From Theocolax elegans (Eukaryota > Arthropoda > Insecta > Hymenoptera > Cerocephalidae), in NCBI GenBank assembly GCA_026168455.1, contig CM047426.1, positions 88,997,986-89,061,985 of the forward strand: a stretch of 64,000 bases of DNA, given 5' to 3'. A model generated the notes under the pieces. It was given only the letters and a program-made list of their open reading frames with translations. It was not told the DNA's origin and searched no databases. This document shows, piece after piece, positions 1 through 13,192 of this stretch. Every line of letters starts with the position of its first letter. Position 1 is the first letter of the stretch. The position numbers and the translations under genes were made by a program.

Positions 1-3000
1 GCACCCTTTATCGTCCACTTACATTTACTATACGTGGAGCTCGGCAAAGCTGCAATCGCGGCTTTTTCCTTAACGCTAAAGTATATATTTTCTTGGGTAA
101 ACTGCAATGTGGCGCTCTTTTTTCTTTTCCTTTGTTTTCTTTTTTTTTTGGAGGTTGCGCCACCTCGGTCGCATTTAAAAGGTATTGCAAATTCCAGTTG
201 ATTTGCGTTTTCCTAATGACTCGAGAAATTATAAACAAATAATATGTACTTATACAAGGAGATCGGCTAATTTTTTAATTTTATTATCTTAATTGCTTTC
301 ACCGTGATTAGCATTAATTAAAATAAATTCTATTTTAAATTACAAATATTTAATTTAAAATATTTTAAATAAAAACATATATATAAGTGGAAAAACAGTA
401 TACATCGCAACCATGTGATTTTAAAGAAAATTTGGAATGTTTAAATAACAAAAAAGGAAATATCTTTAACTTTTAACTGTAGATAAAACGTGGTTTTAAA
501 CGAATGACAAGCACTCAAATAAATTGTCTCGAATTCACTTTCATGTTTTAAAGCTCGATATACGCCAATGTTGAGTAAATCCTTTCATATATCCCGATAA
601 ATTTATCTTTATCCAACCATTGCTTAAAACTCCTGTCAAAATAACGCGTGACTCTCTTATGTTTACACTTGTTTCTTATTGTAAATTCTTAATATATCGA
701 CGATTTTTCCATATATAAAGAAATAAATATTAAACGCAATTTTCTTCCGCCATATAAACAATTGTAAATATTAGTTATAGATCTCAAAAATCCTCACCGC
801 CGGGTATAAAAAAATTTAACAAGAATCGTTTAATTGAAAAACGTATAACGTGCGTAAAATCTGAATGAAGTATACTCGCTCGTTGAAAGCTTCGCGAACG
901 ATACAATCGTGTCGTGGGAATATAAAAAAAAAAAGAAGAAAGTGAATAAAAAGAATCAAGATGAAGAAGAACCGAAAGAGAGAGAATAGAGTGCAGCTTG
1001 CCGAAGATATGAACTGAATTATTCATAATGGCCTCGCAACGATCTAAGGTCCCGAGACGTGGATTTCCCAAAGGACGCGAACTGGCGTTGTAGGTGGTGG
1101 CTCTCGTTCCTCCTCGCGGTTTTATATCTCCTACACCATTGGTCCTCGCGCACGGTGAATTAAAATAAGAGGAGATTCGTGCGATGTGAGATAACTGACG
1201 ATTCATTAGTCTGTAATAATGAAAAAGGATCAAGGTTATACCGCTAGAAAACGTGTGTACTGTGCAAGAGTTCTCGTTGTACTATGTTTGCATAGAGCTA
1301 AGCGTCCATACCATCAATGTCATGAATAAGTAGACAAATCTTGTGTATGGTCAGACACGATCGATCTATTATCCAGTACTTAGTTATAATAATACATCCT
1401 TTTATTATTTAACGAACAATTTAACACGATACTGGGATTTATTCTCTAAGGAAACTTGAGGTCGTCCTTAAGTCCTGTATAGGCGGTAGAATATATATAT
1501 GTGTGTGTGTGCATGTGTGTGAGTGTGTGTGCGTGTATTTTACACAAAAATTCTGATTAATCTGCAGAACCTAATGAGGTATTTAACAACCCTAGCAACG
1601 CTTAATTTAAAACAAGAGACAAAGTAAAACATTAATTATAAGTATCTTCGTCATTATATCAGGATCACGTTTTGACAATAAACGGACGCACAGTCCTGTA
1701 GAATAGAAAGGGTTACCGAGAGACAAAACGGGGTAAGTAGATTACAAATTATTAGGAAGTTTCATAAATATTTACACGAGGATGGTCTCGAGCCCAACCG
1801 GATGGCGAAGAATTAATTGTGCAGCGGGAATTGTTATACATACGCAAGGTTCGCCCGTCTTGGTTGCGTTCTCCCGTTATACCAACTGTACGATCCTCTT
1901 ACATTTAAATTAACGAACATGGCAAGTTCACATCGGTTGGGAGTAAAGGAGATTTTAAACTTTCCCGTCATTTTATATGCGTGACAAGATGATCGATCAC
2001 CTCGATTACATCGTTTCAGTCTTCGAAGAGATTCAATTTTTATTGTTTTTCAAATGTGATTTCGAAGAATAAATGTTTAGAGTCTTTAAATTAAACGTAT
2101 CTTATTTTTGAGCACTCGACTATATTTAAACTGTACATAATGTATAGATAAATACATTTGCTACTTCTCTTGAGTAATTTAAATTGTAGAACACCTATAT
2201 TTTCGCCGCTTAAAAATGATATATTTTGTAAATAAAATTGAATGACGCGTATGAATTAAATAATTACAGGTTAACAGGTGAAAAACAAGCTGTAAATTCG
2301 ACGAAAAGAAAAAAATGATATCTATAAGTACGTACTTTTTAGTGTATTTGTACAACAGTAAAGAGGAACAAAGCGTACGGCGTCGGAAAACAATGCTTCA
2401 AATAGCATAATTCGGTCATAAGAAGCTCTATGCGTTTTATAACTCGTTTTGTACGAAAAGCCATTCTTGTTTCTGCGTTATTCGTATATAGCTACCTCAA
2501 ACCCCGACGTAAGTCACGAGTTTGATGAAGGGTGTTTTACGAGTTTTTGCGCTCGTAAAACCATCGTTTCCAATTGTAGAGGCTTCGGTATAAGCTTCTG
2601 TAGTATACTTTCACCGATCTAGCAACAACGTCGACAAGAGCGTTGAATATATTCTCTCCTCATCTCTCATGCGAGATACATAAACGATCTTACTTTTTTT
2701 ATTCATCACTTTTATATCGTTATATTGATACTTTATCATATATTTTTTAAAAGTAAGCATTATTTCCCTCGCTGTCGTCAAAATTACGTGCCTTAAATAT
2801 ATAATTACCTGTTAACGAGCATATTACCTTACTGTACGAAAACATGAGAATGAAAACAAATAAGTTATTATATTTCTACCAATTGCATGATAATGGATTT
2901 CACATTGTTAAAAATCCATAAAATGCCAATGTTTTTGCTTTGATAAGCGTATATTTGAATTACAAAAAAAATGTTTTTACCTATTTTGTAAATTACTTTC

Positions 3001-4880
3001 ATGATAGATATTTAAATAAATTACATTTGTATACCATATGATCATACTATTCCATAATGGTACAATCAATTAAAGTTATAAAATAATTACATTTTAATAC
3101 CTAAATACGCCCACAATGCAGTAAAATATAGTAAGTAAATTAATTAGCTATACACTTTTCATTTTAACGAGTCACGCGAGTACAAACACTTTCTAGAGGC
3201 TTCCAAAGTCTAAACGAGGTCACAAACATTACTTTAAAAAACTCCAGCGGCAAAATAATATAATTAAATTTGTCACTTTTTAAATAAACCAAAAATATAT
3301 TTTGATTATTGATAAAAAGTATATAATATACGTAAATCAATAAGCAAAAGATTAAGATGAGATAAAACGAAAAAAAATTTCACTAAGAGAGATAGTAAAT
3401 ATACGAAAAATAAATCGGCAAAGAAAAAGGTAAAATCTAAGAAATGAGAGAAATGAAGGAAATGAGTGCCCCGTTGATGCGCAACCGGACGTCTAGCTGA
3501 CGTTGGCCACCCAACCGCAACTCCGAATTTCATAAAGGCAAGGGTATTATTGTACTCAAGTATTCGCCTGCCTCCCAATTTAGATCTCTCTTTTCCTCCC
3601 TCTCTTTCTCTTCCTTCTCATTATGAAAAACTCATCTCTCGCTACATAGATCTGTATATGCAATTCGAGAGTTAAAGTAAATTATTATTCTCCACTTCTT
3701 TCTTCCTTAGACCATATCTCATCCTTCTACCAACGTCTTAAATATATTCCACCGCTGCATTTCTTACCCTATTTAGATCATCGGGCGCAAATCCTGTCAT
3801 TTGTAACCAAAAAATGTCTCAATGAAAAAAAAAATTTAGACAAAATTAGATCAGTGACATATTATTTAATTAAAAAACCGAGTGAATATATTATCAATAT
3901 ATCACTAAAGTGTAGGTGAAAGTTTAAAATTAAATCTGTCATACATTTTTGTTAAAAACACAAAAATAGAATAATATTTTTTTGGGAAATACAGAAAAAA
4001 TTTAAATTTAATTTTTACACTTCTCATATTAATATAAAAATGAACGAAAATACAATAACAATCTTAATCTTAACAAACAATTAAATGAATCAATTAAAGA
4101 CACCGAATGAATGTCATAATTAATCTGCTGCAACTGTTCAAATGTTAAAAATATTATTTATATAATTTGATTAAAAATTTTTTATATCAATACATTTTAT
4201 ATTAAAATGTTCGTCCACTTCGAATAATTATCTGTATGATAAGAAATATTAGTAGAAAAATAAATTACACAGATTATTTTTCATTGGAAATTTTGTAAAT
4301 GTAGTTAAAGTTAAAATAATACGATATTTGGACTTCTTCAGATTATTATTGATAAAATTTGAAATACACATGTTCTCGAAGAATTGATTAAACTTAAATT
4401 TACAGTTAAAATAATAAATTTTTGTATTGGTCCAATGACACTTACTACAACACCGAAGTTGGCATTAATAATTTAATTTTAACATTATATTTCAAAAATA
4501 CACTTCGCTGGCATTAAAAATATGTGATTTTGTACGAAGAAATTTGAAATTTTTTACATATACTTTAGATTTTAAATATTTATGCAAACGAAAGTTTGAT
4601 AGCGTTGTGTAGATAAGTTTAAAAGCATCTATACAGCATTAATTTAAATATTTTTAATATTTTATACTTTTTTCTAAAATGAAATGTATAAATCATTATT
4701 CATTAATTAAACACAGATCTGTTGATAAATAAATTATCTTAGAAGGAATATAATTTTACAAAAATTACATACAATTGATTGGTTCTACATATTAACATAA
4801 GATAACACACACAGGATCTACAAATAAAAGATGAATCGTGATTTAAAAGACTATTTTACTACATTTTGCACACGATTGGT
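1..4880. other. non-coding AT-rich stretch
   Basis: I see no coding exon here. Open frames in this stretch are short, rich in Phe/Ser/Lys from poly-T and poly-A runs, and have no recognisable motif. There is a mixed (AT)n(GT)n microsatellite at 1491-1536. Around 1040-1160 the composition is less AT-rich; read on the minus strand it has a CCAAT-like site followed by a TATAAAA-like box at about 1118-1126. That could be a promoter, but no downstream coding exon could be joined to it. Confidence 0.6.
1491..1536. repeat. (AT)n(GT)n microsatellite
   Basis: An AT dinucleotide run passes into interrupted GT repeats with GC, GA and AT variant units. Confidence 0.9.
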
Positions 4881-4885
4881 AACAG

Positions 4886-4924
4886 TTAAATAAAACAGCG
4901 AACGAGTAAGTTACGTGCAGTCAC
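4886..4924 (+). promoter_or_regulatory. core promoter of first secreted-protein gene
   Basis: A TATA-like box (TTAAATAAAA, 4886-4895) lies about 32 bases upstream of an arthropod-type initiator (GCAGTC, A at 4919). This gives a 5' UTR of about 44 bases before the ATG at 4963. The arrangement is repeated at the downstream paralogue, which supports both assignments. Confidence 0.5.
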
Positions 4925-4962
4925 GCTTGAACTTTGTACAGTACTAACAAAGTAATCGCAAA

Positions 4963-5699
4963 ATGTTCACTAAATTTTTGTTTCTCGTCCTTTTAGGATG
5001 TGCATTAGCTTTCGTACGTATAACATTTTATTTTATCTTTGTCAAGTTTTTAAGTAGATTATTAACATTAATTATTTTTCAATATCCCCATATTAAATAG
5101 TTATTTTTTAAATATGTTTTTTAGTAGTCGGCATTATGACTAACTTAAAAATTCAAAAATTAATATTACAATAATGAAGTTGTTATAGATTAAAAATTAT
5201 AAATAATGTTTACTTTATTCTAGGCTACTCCATCAGGACCATCTTATTCTATCCGGGTACGATGATTAATATTTGAACATTTTACAATTAATAGACAAAT
5301 AATTAATAATTGCAATGTATTCTTTAGGAACGCAGAAATGCTGGAGATAAAGTCAAAGAATGGTGGCACGGTGTTGAGGAAAAAATTAAAAATTTCTATG
5401 GCAACCTTAAAGAATCTTTTACAAACTTCTGGAATAAGATAACTGGAAAAGCGAAGAAGGAAGCCGATAGACAAAAATTAATTGAATTGCAGAATCAATA
5501 CGAGTCGTTGAAGGATGAAAGTGCACAAGCCGTAGAAGCAAAGAAAGCCGAATGGGATAAAATTTTAGAAGAAAATGAACGTAGATTAAACGAATTGAAA
5601 AAACAAGCAAACTTGGATGTCGAGAAAGAAATTAAAACATGGGATCGAAAATTCGATCAGTTGAAAGACGAAGCTGAGGACGTTATCAACACACTATAA
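4963..5699 (+). CDS. small secreted helical protein, tandem copy 1
   Basis: Three exons: 4963-5013, 5224-5256 and 5328-5699, all joined in phase 0, giving 151 residues. Exon 1 encodes only a signal peptide (Met-Phe-Thr-Lys followed by a Phe/Leu/Val core) and ends at a GTACGT donor. Exon 2 encodes 11 residues. Exon 3 encodes 123 residues of charged alpha-helix: an amphipathic segment with WWH and FWNK motifs, then a Lys/Glu-rich coiled-coil-like stretch with Trp at KAEWD and KTWD, ending in Leu. There are no cysteines after the signal peptide, so disulfide-based toxin or antimicrobial folds are unlikely. The downstream gene at 6657 is a paralogue with the same exon plan. AATAAA signals lie at 5738 and 5761. 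I do not recognise the family. Length and amphipathic helices recall small lipid-binding apolipoproteins, but I see no family signature. Confidence 0.85.
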
Positions 5700-5737
5700 T
5701 TTTATGTACTTATATGTGATTAGATTAATTATTAATT

Positions 5738-5766
5738 AATAAATTATTTCAGTAATGTAAAATAAA
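5738..5766 (+). terminator. polyadenylation signals, copy 1
   Basis: Two AATAAA hexamers, at 5738-5743 and 5761-5766, lie 39 and 62 bases after the stop codon. Confidence 0.6.
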
Positions 5767-5817
5767 CCTTACGTGTTTTTACACTTTTTTAATATTTCAA
5801 TAAATCACGATTGTTTA

Positions 5818-5821
<4 letters not shown>

Positions 5822-5849
<28 letters not shown>
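5822..5849. repeat. (TA)n microsatellite
   Basis: Uninterrupted TA dinucleotide run between the two tandem genes. Confidence 0.95.
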
Positions 5850-5853
<4 letters not shown>

Positions 5854-6585
5854 ATTACTATAAAACTATACTCTTTTGCATAATTTGCAATAAGAAATTA
5901 ACAAAAATTAATTGCAAATCAATTAGTTAAATGAGATGAAATTGCAAAATATACTGTAGAAAGTTAAATTAACAGTAGCATTGTGTGCATTACATTAATA
6001 AATATGTGAAAGAAAAATATAAAAAAATTATTCATGTGTTTTCAGTTTTAAAAATTAAAAGAAATATTTTTTTAAGAGAGACTACCTTAATTATTGTCTT
6101 TTTATCAGTAATAATTATTGTTTTGTACTAGGTTGTACTAGCAATACATTAAACTTATTAAGTATTCGTAAATACAATCTTTTTTAACTTCATAATATAT
6201 TGTCTTCCAAAAAAATGTCACAAATACATTTGAAAAATAGTTCACTTAGCATTTACAACTTTTGTATAGAGCTATACAAATATTGTTTGATAACCCAACT
6301 TTACTATAAACCATGCTTTTCAAGTAAAATATTTTAATTTCACTATTTACTAAAATATTCATTTTTTTAAGAATAATATTGTTATATATGTATATAGCAC
6401 AATACAGTTCATAAATCAATAAAATTATCTAGGTTAATAACTTTCTTGACATTCAATAAAGTTACCTAAAATTTTATTTTTACATTCGCACTCATTTAAC
6501 AATACACATGTCGTACTATACTGCTAAATCGTGTTCAGTAAAATCTGTAATATGTCAAATTTAATAACCAGCCACATGTTAAAGT
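5850..6585. other. spacer between the tandem secreted-protein genes
   Basis: This is AT-rich sequence with no open frame of note. The spacer between the two paralogues is about 0.95 kb from stop to ATG. I see no partial third copy in it. Confidence 0.6.
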
Positions 6586-6587
6586 GA

Positions 6588-6621
6588 TATAAACAATGTC
6601 AGGGCAGGTAATTTAATCATT
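6588..6621 (+). promoter_or_regulatory. core promoter of second secreted-protein gene
   Basis: A TATAAA box (6588-6593) lies 31 bases upstream of an initiator-like TCATT with its A at 6619. The predicted 5' UTR is about 38 bases. Spacing closely matches the upstream paralogue (32 and 44 bases). Confidence 0.5.
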
Positions 6622-6656
6622 AGCAAATCAATTACGAACCATACAACAGGCTAACG

Positions 6657-7486
6657 ATGTTTCCAAAACTTTTGTTTCTTGTCCTTTTAGGAAGTGTTTT
6701 TACTTTTGTGAGTATATTAAAACTTATACTACAGTATTATATATAATAGTTATACAGTTTTTATTTTACGAAAATGTTTTTTATAACACTTTTAATACTT
6801 TGTTTTCCAGAGCAATTCAGTACATGCAGACAATTTGAGGGTATGATTATAATTACTTATAATTTTATAAAACAATCTTATAGTATACAAACTGTCTAAA
6901 GTAAAAAAAACAAAATAAAATTGTAGATTCATAATTAAGAAATGTTTTGCAGTTGGTTTTTTGATATAATTTATTTTATAAAACTTCAATGTTATTAGCT
7001 ATACTTAACGTTGTAATTCGATAATCATATTTTCTAGAGCAAAATCTCATTCCGACTTCTAGCGTAAGTTTAATTAAAAATTTTTAATAACACATTATTA
7101 TAAAAAAAATATTTTAGTTACGAAGATCACCTGCCGGTGAAAAAGTTGCAGCATGGTGGCACAATCTAGAGGCAAACGCTAGTACATACTTTGATAAAGT
7201 CAAGAACGCTTTTAGCAACATTTGGAATAAACTAAATGGAAATGACGCAAAGAAACAAAAATTGGATGAACTAAAGCAGCAATTCGACGAGCTCCAAGAG
7301 GAAAGCAACGAGGCCATAAATCGAAAGAAAGAAAAATGGAATGTTATTATATCTCAAAAAGAAGCAGAATTTGCAAAATTGAAGGAAACAGCTAATGAAG
7401 AAGTGGATGCTGAAATTGAGAAGTGGGATGCATTATTTGATCAATTGATAAAAGATAATGCTTGGGTATTCGAAGACGGAGAGTAA
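6657..7486 (+). CDS. small secreted helical protein, tandem copy 2
   Basis: Four exons in phase 0: 6657-6707, 6811-6840, 7040-7063 and 7118-7486, giving 157 residues. The 51-nt signal-peptide exon has the same length and frame as in copy 1. Exon 3 is a 24-nt microexon (QNLIPTSS) with no counterpart in copy 1; skipping it would keep the frame. The last exon aligns with copy 1 along its length: shared residues include AG-[DE]-KV, WWH, WNK, KQKL/RQKL-type, ES, KK-x-x-W, AN-x-x-V-x-x-EI, WD and FDQL. A four-residue gap after WNK and a different acidic tail (FEDGE) separate the two. Like copy 1 it is Lys/Glu-rich, cysteine-free after the leader, and predicted extracellular. Function is unknown. 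The choice of acceptor at 7039/7040 is fixed by the need to keep frame. Confidence 0.8.
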
Positions 7487-7511
7487 TGCTTCTGTTAATA
7501 TAAAATTATTT

Positions 7512-7517
7512 AATAAA
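7512..7517 (+). terminator. polyadenylation signal, copy 2
   Basis: AATAAA lies 26 bases after the stop codon. Confidence 0.55.
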
Positions 7518-8075
7518 TTATATAAATTGTATATAAAATTAATTACACATAACAAACAAAACTGATTTATTTATATAACATTATATACTCATTATATTAA
7601 TCAAAGCAATAAAAATTGAGAAAAAAATATATTTTTTTAAAAATTTCTCGCGAATGCAAGTAATCTGATAAAATTTTATTGAGTGCGCATATTGCCTTGG
7701 TATAAGTATGTATGTACACACAAAGCAGTTGCATTTCATAAATTTTCATGTCCTTCCATGACCAGAATAATGGCGTACGACGCAGTAAAAACGTTTGCGA
7801 GGACAAAATTTTTTTTTTACAAATAATACCATAAAATCTATCGTAAATATGTGCATATCGGTATTAAAAGACTCGAAAACGTGACCCACCGGCCGTTACT
7901 TTTCAAAATTATAATTGCAAAAATTTAACACTCGCAGCGAAAATTAACTCGGCTATTTCTAATATACGTGCCTTTTTTAATATACCGTCATTAATGTTGT
8001 ATATAAAAAAATTGATACGACATAATAAATGTCTGATTTTAATTTAATTATATTCGTTTTATAGGGGATACTTGT

Positions 8076-8081
8076 GTATAT

Positions 8082-8112
<31 letters not shown>

Positions 8113-8114
8113 CA
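8076..8114. repeat. (TA)n microsatellite with TACA variants
   Basis: A TA run is followed by CATATA and CATACA variant units. Confidence 0.9.
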
Positions 8115-11100
8115 TGCATTTTAATTAATAGTATGCACGTAGTAAGGCAAATTTTGACTAAAAGCGTCACGCACAGTACTTTGTCTTATTATTTCTAAAC
8201 TTTATTAAACTATGTATTAAAAGTTAAAACTCCAAAGACATAAAAGATTTTACTAACATATATACTATATATACAGTGTGTAGTTAATATCATTTTATTG
8301 AATTTTAAAAGATTCAGGTTAAACTTATTATAGATAAATTTTAACGTTTTCGTATTATAATTATAACAAAGTTGAATATTTCTATAAGCAATAAAGCGAA
8401 CCGAGGCTTAGGAGATGAAGCTAAAATACCGTAGAATAAGATATGACGGATTATAAGTGATTAACGTAAAAGCCTGAATGTAAAGGTAGTAGGTAAGCTA
8501 ACGCGTTTTAATATACTTTCGTTATTACATGTATTAAACCCAATATTAAATGTTCGATCTAAGATTCTGATATTGCAGCTTAAAATATATATTAACCTCC
8601 TGAAAGATCAATTTTTATATTAATTTTACCATAGAAAATTGTAACTGCTCTTACTCTCTTTTTATCCTGTAATAAGCATTTTACAGTTTTATAAATATTT
8701 TAATCAATATTATCGAGGATTCTTTTTAATTGAATGCAATATAATGTATAGAAGAGATTGCAACTATAATTTAAATGCGACGTAACTTAAGTAATAATCA
8801 ATACGAAAAAATATAAATAATTATCGTTTTCTCTTTAGAACTAAAGACTGCTTTGCATTAAAATTAACATATAGAATTCTCAGAAATATCTTTTAAATAG
8901 TATTACAATAGATTTTTAAACCGGGTTAATATCAAGTTAGCTCAGTTTAAGCTCCAGGATCATTTTTGATCTCTAATTTTACACCACAAATACCAGTGCA
9001 ATCTTCCGAAATACACTTGATTCCCGAACGATTCATAATTTAAAGGATTAAAAAGGCTTACGGTATTTTATCTTGGAGGAGGAAAAAGCGGTGCTTCTTG
9101 TAACTGCTTATTCACTTCGACGACATTCAAAACGATTTCGATTCGCTCATTAGGTTTTTCCAGTAGCTATGTACAAAAGAGAACTCGTAAAGATTATTGC
9201 AAATATTTCCCCAAGTTTCAATCTCGAATGGGTGCGAGAGTGTCGTTCAGTGGTAGGAGGGCATTGAGAATTAGACGACCAAGATTTTTCCATTAAACGG
9301 AACATTGATTGATCGCCCGGGATAAAGTTCTGCCGGTGTTCGCGCTATACTCTCGTGATAAATGGATATTTCGGAGTGCTTCTATGTTACTTTTCCTCGG
9401 TCTCGGTCTCATTTGGATGGAGATCCACCGACTGTCTAATGACAGTTCCTCTGTCTTCTTTTTACTAGATTCGTTTTTTCTCTTTTCATATGGTTTTTCT
9501 GACTGGTAACTCTCGTTTTGTCCCCTACGTCTCACTCTCTCCTATTTGATCATTTTCCCTGATCACCGCATTTGCAGAAACAAATGTTCCCTGTCAATTT
9601 TTCTTCCAACTAACTGCACTATATTTAGGATAATTATGTCCTTAGCTTTTTCTCGGATTTCACTGATCCAGATTATTAACCGAATAATCCCGTCCGTACG
9701 ATTATTTTCATTTTGATACTAAAATAGCGAATTGTCCCTCACTCGCGCTAATGCTCGCTCAGTGACGATTGTCATCGATTTTATAATTTAAAACTATTAT
9801 TTTTTAATTTGTTTTTTATTTAAATTTTTTATGTCTTTTATCTGCCACAAGATTTTATTATTGTTCGCATTCATTTTCTTCAATTTTCACCTTCAATAAT
9901 GAATAAATTTTATAATCTCGGAACATTATTGATGATAGCCAATACAGTGAAAGCATTATAAAGATTCATAATTAAAAGAATTTAAAAATTCCCTAATTAG
10001 ATCCATACTACAATTTTTATGAAAGTTATACATACAATAATATTTTCTAATAATTTTGACAAATTTACGAATATTAACAATCATAACAAATTTTTACAGC
10101 AACGACGAAACGACTGATTTAAACCGCAACGACAAATTTCCAAAGCGTCGAAGAATTTTGACGGCAAAAATGGAAGGAAATATTAATAAAACGTATTGAA
10201 TTCCTGGGCAATATTTGTTTACAAAATAATTTTTCGAATTACACGGTGTTGAATAACAGTGCGATATTCCACAATACCGTATTCCAAAAGCAAATCAACA
10301 TAAATATAAAAAGGAGAAACAGAGAAGAAGTAACGGAAATACTCGAAGAGTAAACACACCGCGGAATAAAAGTTTAGACTTTGACATTATCGATAACTTT
10401 GTGTTTACAAGTAAAAGAAGTACCACACCGTTTCTGAGTTAGCAACATCCAATTAGAGTCTTGTTTACTCAGGCGGTAAAGAAAGAACAGAAAGTATCAA
10501 ATACGTGCATGTACAAATACAGTTACGCAAAAGTAACTTTGATCCGGTTTCAATGAGAGAGCAGTATTACTTTATTTTACAAAATACTGTTTTATTTTTA
10601 TGACCACATACTTATATGACCAAATTTCTTATGATAATTACATTTACTTCTAATATATTAATTAATCTGTACAAAAAATAATTTTCGTATAGCTTGTAAA
10701 GTGACAATAATTGGCTCGCGCGTTGATTAACGTTTAATTAAAACAGTACACTAGAGGATTTGAAATCTACGACCGTGCAACCAAAATCATGTAGTTACTT
10801 ATACCATGACGAGAAATCTATGTCAAACGCTTTGTAAATAGAAAACTTAAATTATAATTCAAAAAGATCTGATTATAATATATACATCGAGAAAATGTGT
10901 GTATCTTAAAAATATTGAAAATAAATGTAAGGGAGCGGAAAGGAAAGAGCATAATCCGACGTACCGCAGTAGAATCTCGAGGGTTCGAACCTCGTTTCAG
11001 CGATTGTTTGACAAAGGATGATGGATTTACGGTCATGTCATTCGTGCGTTATTGATCAGCACATCGGATGCGTTGGTATACGATCGGGTACGAGGTGTAG

Positions 11101-12448
11101 TACACGACATTAAGGCACATCGTACTCATTGTAATCTCTGTAAACTGTCAGGATTACCTAGAGGTGCGCGTGGCCTAATGCTGCATCTGCACGATGTTAA
11201 GTGATCCCTGGGTTGTCACGCGGAGAGAAATAATGTCGCATCGTGTTCATAAAACCTCGTTATAATAAATTGTTCGAGGAAAATGATACTTCAACATTAG
11301 ATATATCTTTTCACGTTTTAAATCCTAAATTCTCAATCTACATATTTAAAATCACGTTTTAATTGATAAATATATTTTTCAATTTCATTTCACCCCTAGA
11401 ATTATTTTAGGACAATCGAATTTTCAATTGAAAAATGTATAAACATAACGTTCGTTCGGGTAAAGAATAGAAGGAAACGTTGGTATTTCAAATTTCGAAG
11501 AACAATTTTTACGTCCATAAACAACGGCATAGAGTCAAAACGTTTCTGACGTATTTTCGCCTTCCGACGTAACCTCCGTCATCCTGGTGCACCAAAGCCG
11601 CATGCACACAAGATGTGGCAAGGCTTTTTGCATCACCGAGTTGACGTTGTGCAATTCTCAAAAACCTCTGTTTCTCTTTCGACGCCTTCGACGCCAAGCT
11701 AGAAAAAGGGTCGTACGGATGCGCGCAAACATTTCGCATAACCAAGGTGTGGCGTTTGATCGACAGTCACATCTTTCGTTCGATCGAACGGACTTTGGAT
11801 TATTAAAAAGGAACGCAAAACTTTGAAACATCGTTTTCTCTCGTACTTCGATAGCTGTCCTCTTGTATAATGGGAATGCATTATTGTGCAAACAAACTGA
11901 TGATTGATTATGACGCTTTTAAACGAAATCAAGATATTGAAAATTATATAAATATTTACTTACTTACAAAACAATATGAATATCATGATTCTAGTGACAA
12001 ATTATGCTTTTTTTAAATTTTCTTTGCATTAGTTTCTATAAAATAATCTTCAATAATAAATATTGCATTTCATGAAATTAAATGAATGTGCATTTCAACG
12101 TCTAATTTTAATCTGTTCTATTCTAAAATTTATTATTCATTTACTGCAGAAAATTAAGATATTTACTTCATTATTCTAATTTGCAATAAATATATCGATT
12201 AATCGTATGAAAAGCAAAATAAATTACTAAAAAAAGTAAAATAAAATAAAATAGTCGTATTTGTGTATTTGCAATGTTGACAATAAAGGATATTAGGATA
12301 GCGCGTAGAAAATCGAGGATTACAAGCGCATTCGAGAGTAGCATCCTGCGTATCGACATTATCGCGGTGCGGTGAGCATTGAATTCGATGCAGTAAACAA
12401 ATTTCACTCATTCGTAAGCCATCGCTAAATAATGAAACGTCAAGGCAC

Positions 12449-12523
12449 AGAGAGAGAGAGAGAGAGAGAAAGAGAGGGAGAGGAAGAAGGAGAGATGGAA
12501 AGAGTGATGGAGAGAGAAAGATA
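12449..12523. repeat. (GA)n purine tract
   Basis: An AG dinucleotide run decays into an almost pure purine tract. Open frames across it on the minus strand are Ser/Leu-rich artefacts of the repeat. Confidence 0.9.
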
Positions 12524-13171
12524 GGAATACAAGCCACAGCATTAGCCACGACTGATTAACACGCAGCGACGTGTACGTACGGCCCATAATTACCGGAAAT
12601 CGCATTCACCGCACCGAGAGTGAGAGAGCGATCGACTCTCTCTTGCTTCGGGAATCGTTTGACGGATGACTGCAGTTAATATTTATGGCTCGGCGTAGAC
12701 TTTCCCATCTCCCTCGCCAGCAGCATCGTCAACCCCTTTCAGCCTCTCATTGGTATATATTCCATTTCGCTCTTGATTTGATTTCAATCCTTTTCGAGTT
12801 TGTTAACATTTTTTTTAGATCTCTTCATTACGAAATTCATCTTCTTTACTGCTAATGTCTTATAAAGGTAATATTACGAACTAATTACTCAATCGAATAT
12901 AATAATATATTAATTATTTCTATAACTGTATAAAATTACTATAAACTTTACAGTACATTTATGACATGCCCAGTTATTACAATATGTAGTTCAATACCTT
13001 TTTAAAAATTGGTGCATGGCTAGATCTTCGATTTTCGCTAAAAACCTATATGTATGTGCACATCAATAATTTTAGTAAAATACTAATTATTGCTTGATAA
13101 AATATTTATACGATGTACGGTTCATCAGCGATCACGAATATATTACACGTGCATCTATATATACGTGTGGG

Positions 13172-13192
13172 TGCGTGTGTGTGTGTGTGTGT
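13172..13192. repeat. (GT)n microsatellite
   Basis: GT dinucleotide run. Confidence 0.9.

Noticed and set aside
784..1233. Minus-strand 149-residue open frame
   Set aside because: Composition is dominated by Ser, Leu, Phe and Arg from CT-rich sequence. There is no domain and no joined exon. Only the promoter-like motif near 1120 is retained as a note.
4963..7486. Assigning the secreted pair to apolipophorin III
   Set aside because: Size and amphipathic helices are similar, but I see no family signature. Conserved tryptophans and the exon plan do not point to that family.
10974..11000. tRNA-like T arm (CGAGG, GTTCGAA, CCTCG)
   Set aside because: The five-base stem and seven-base loop fit a tRNA T arm and a polymerase III B box. 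On neither strand could I pair an acceptor stem or find D and anticodon arms at the right distances. It is chance or a very degraded tRNA-derived repeat.
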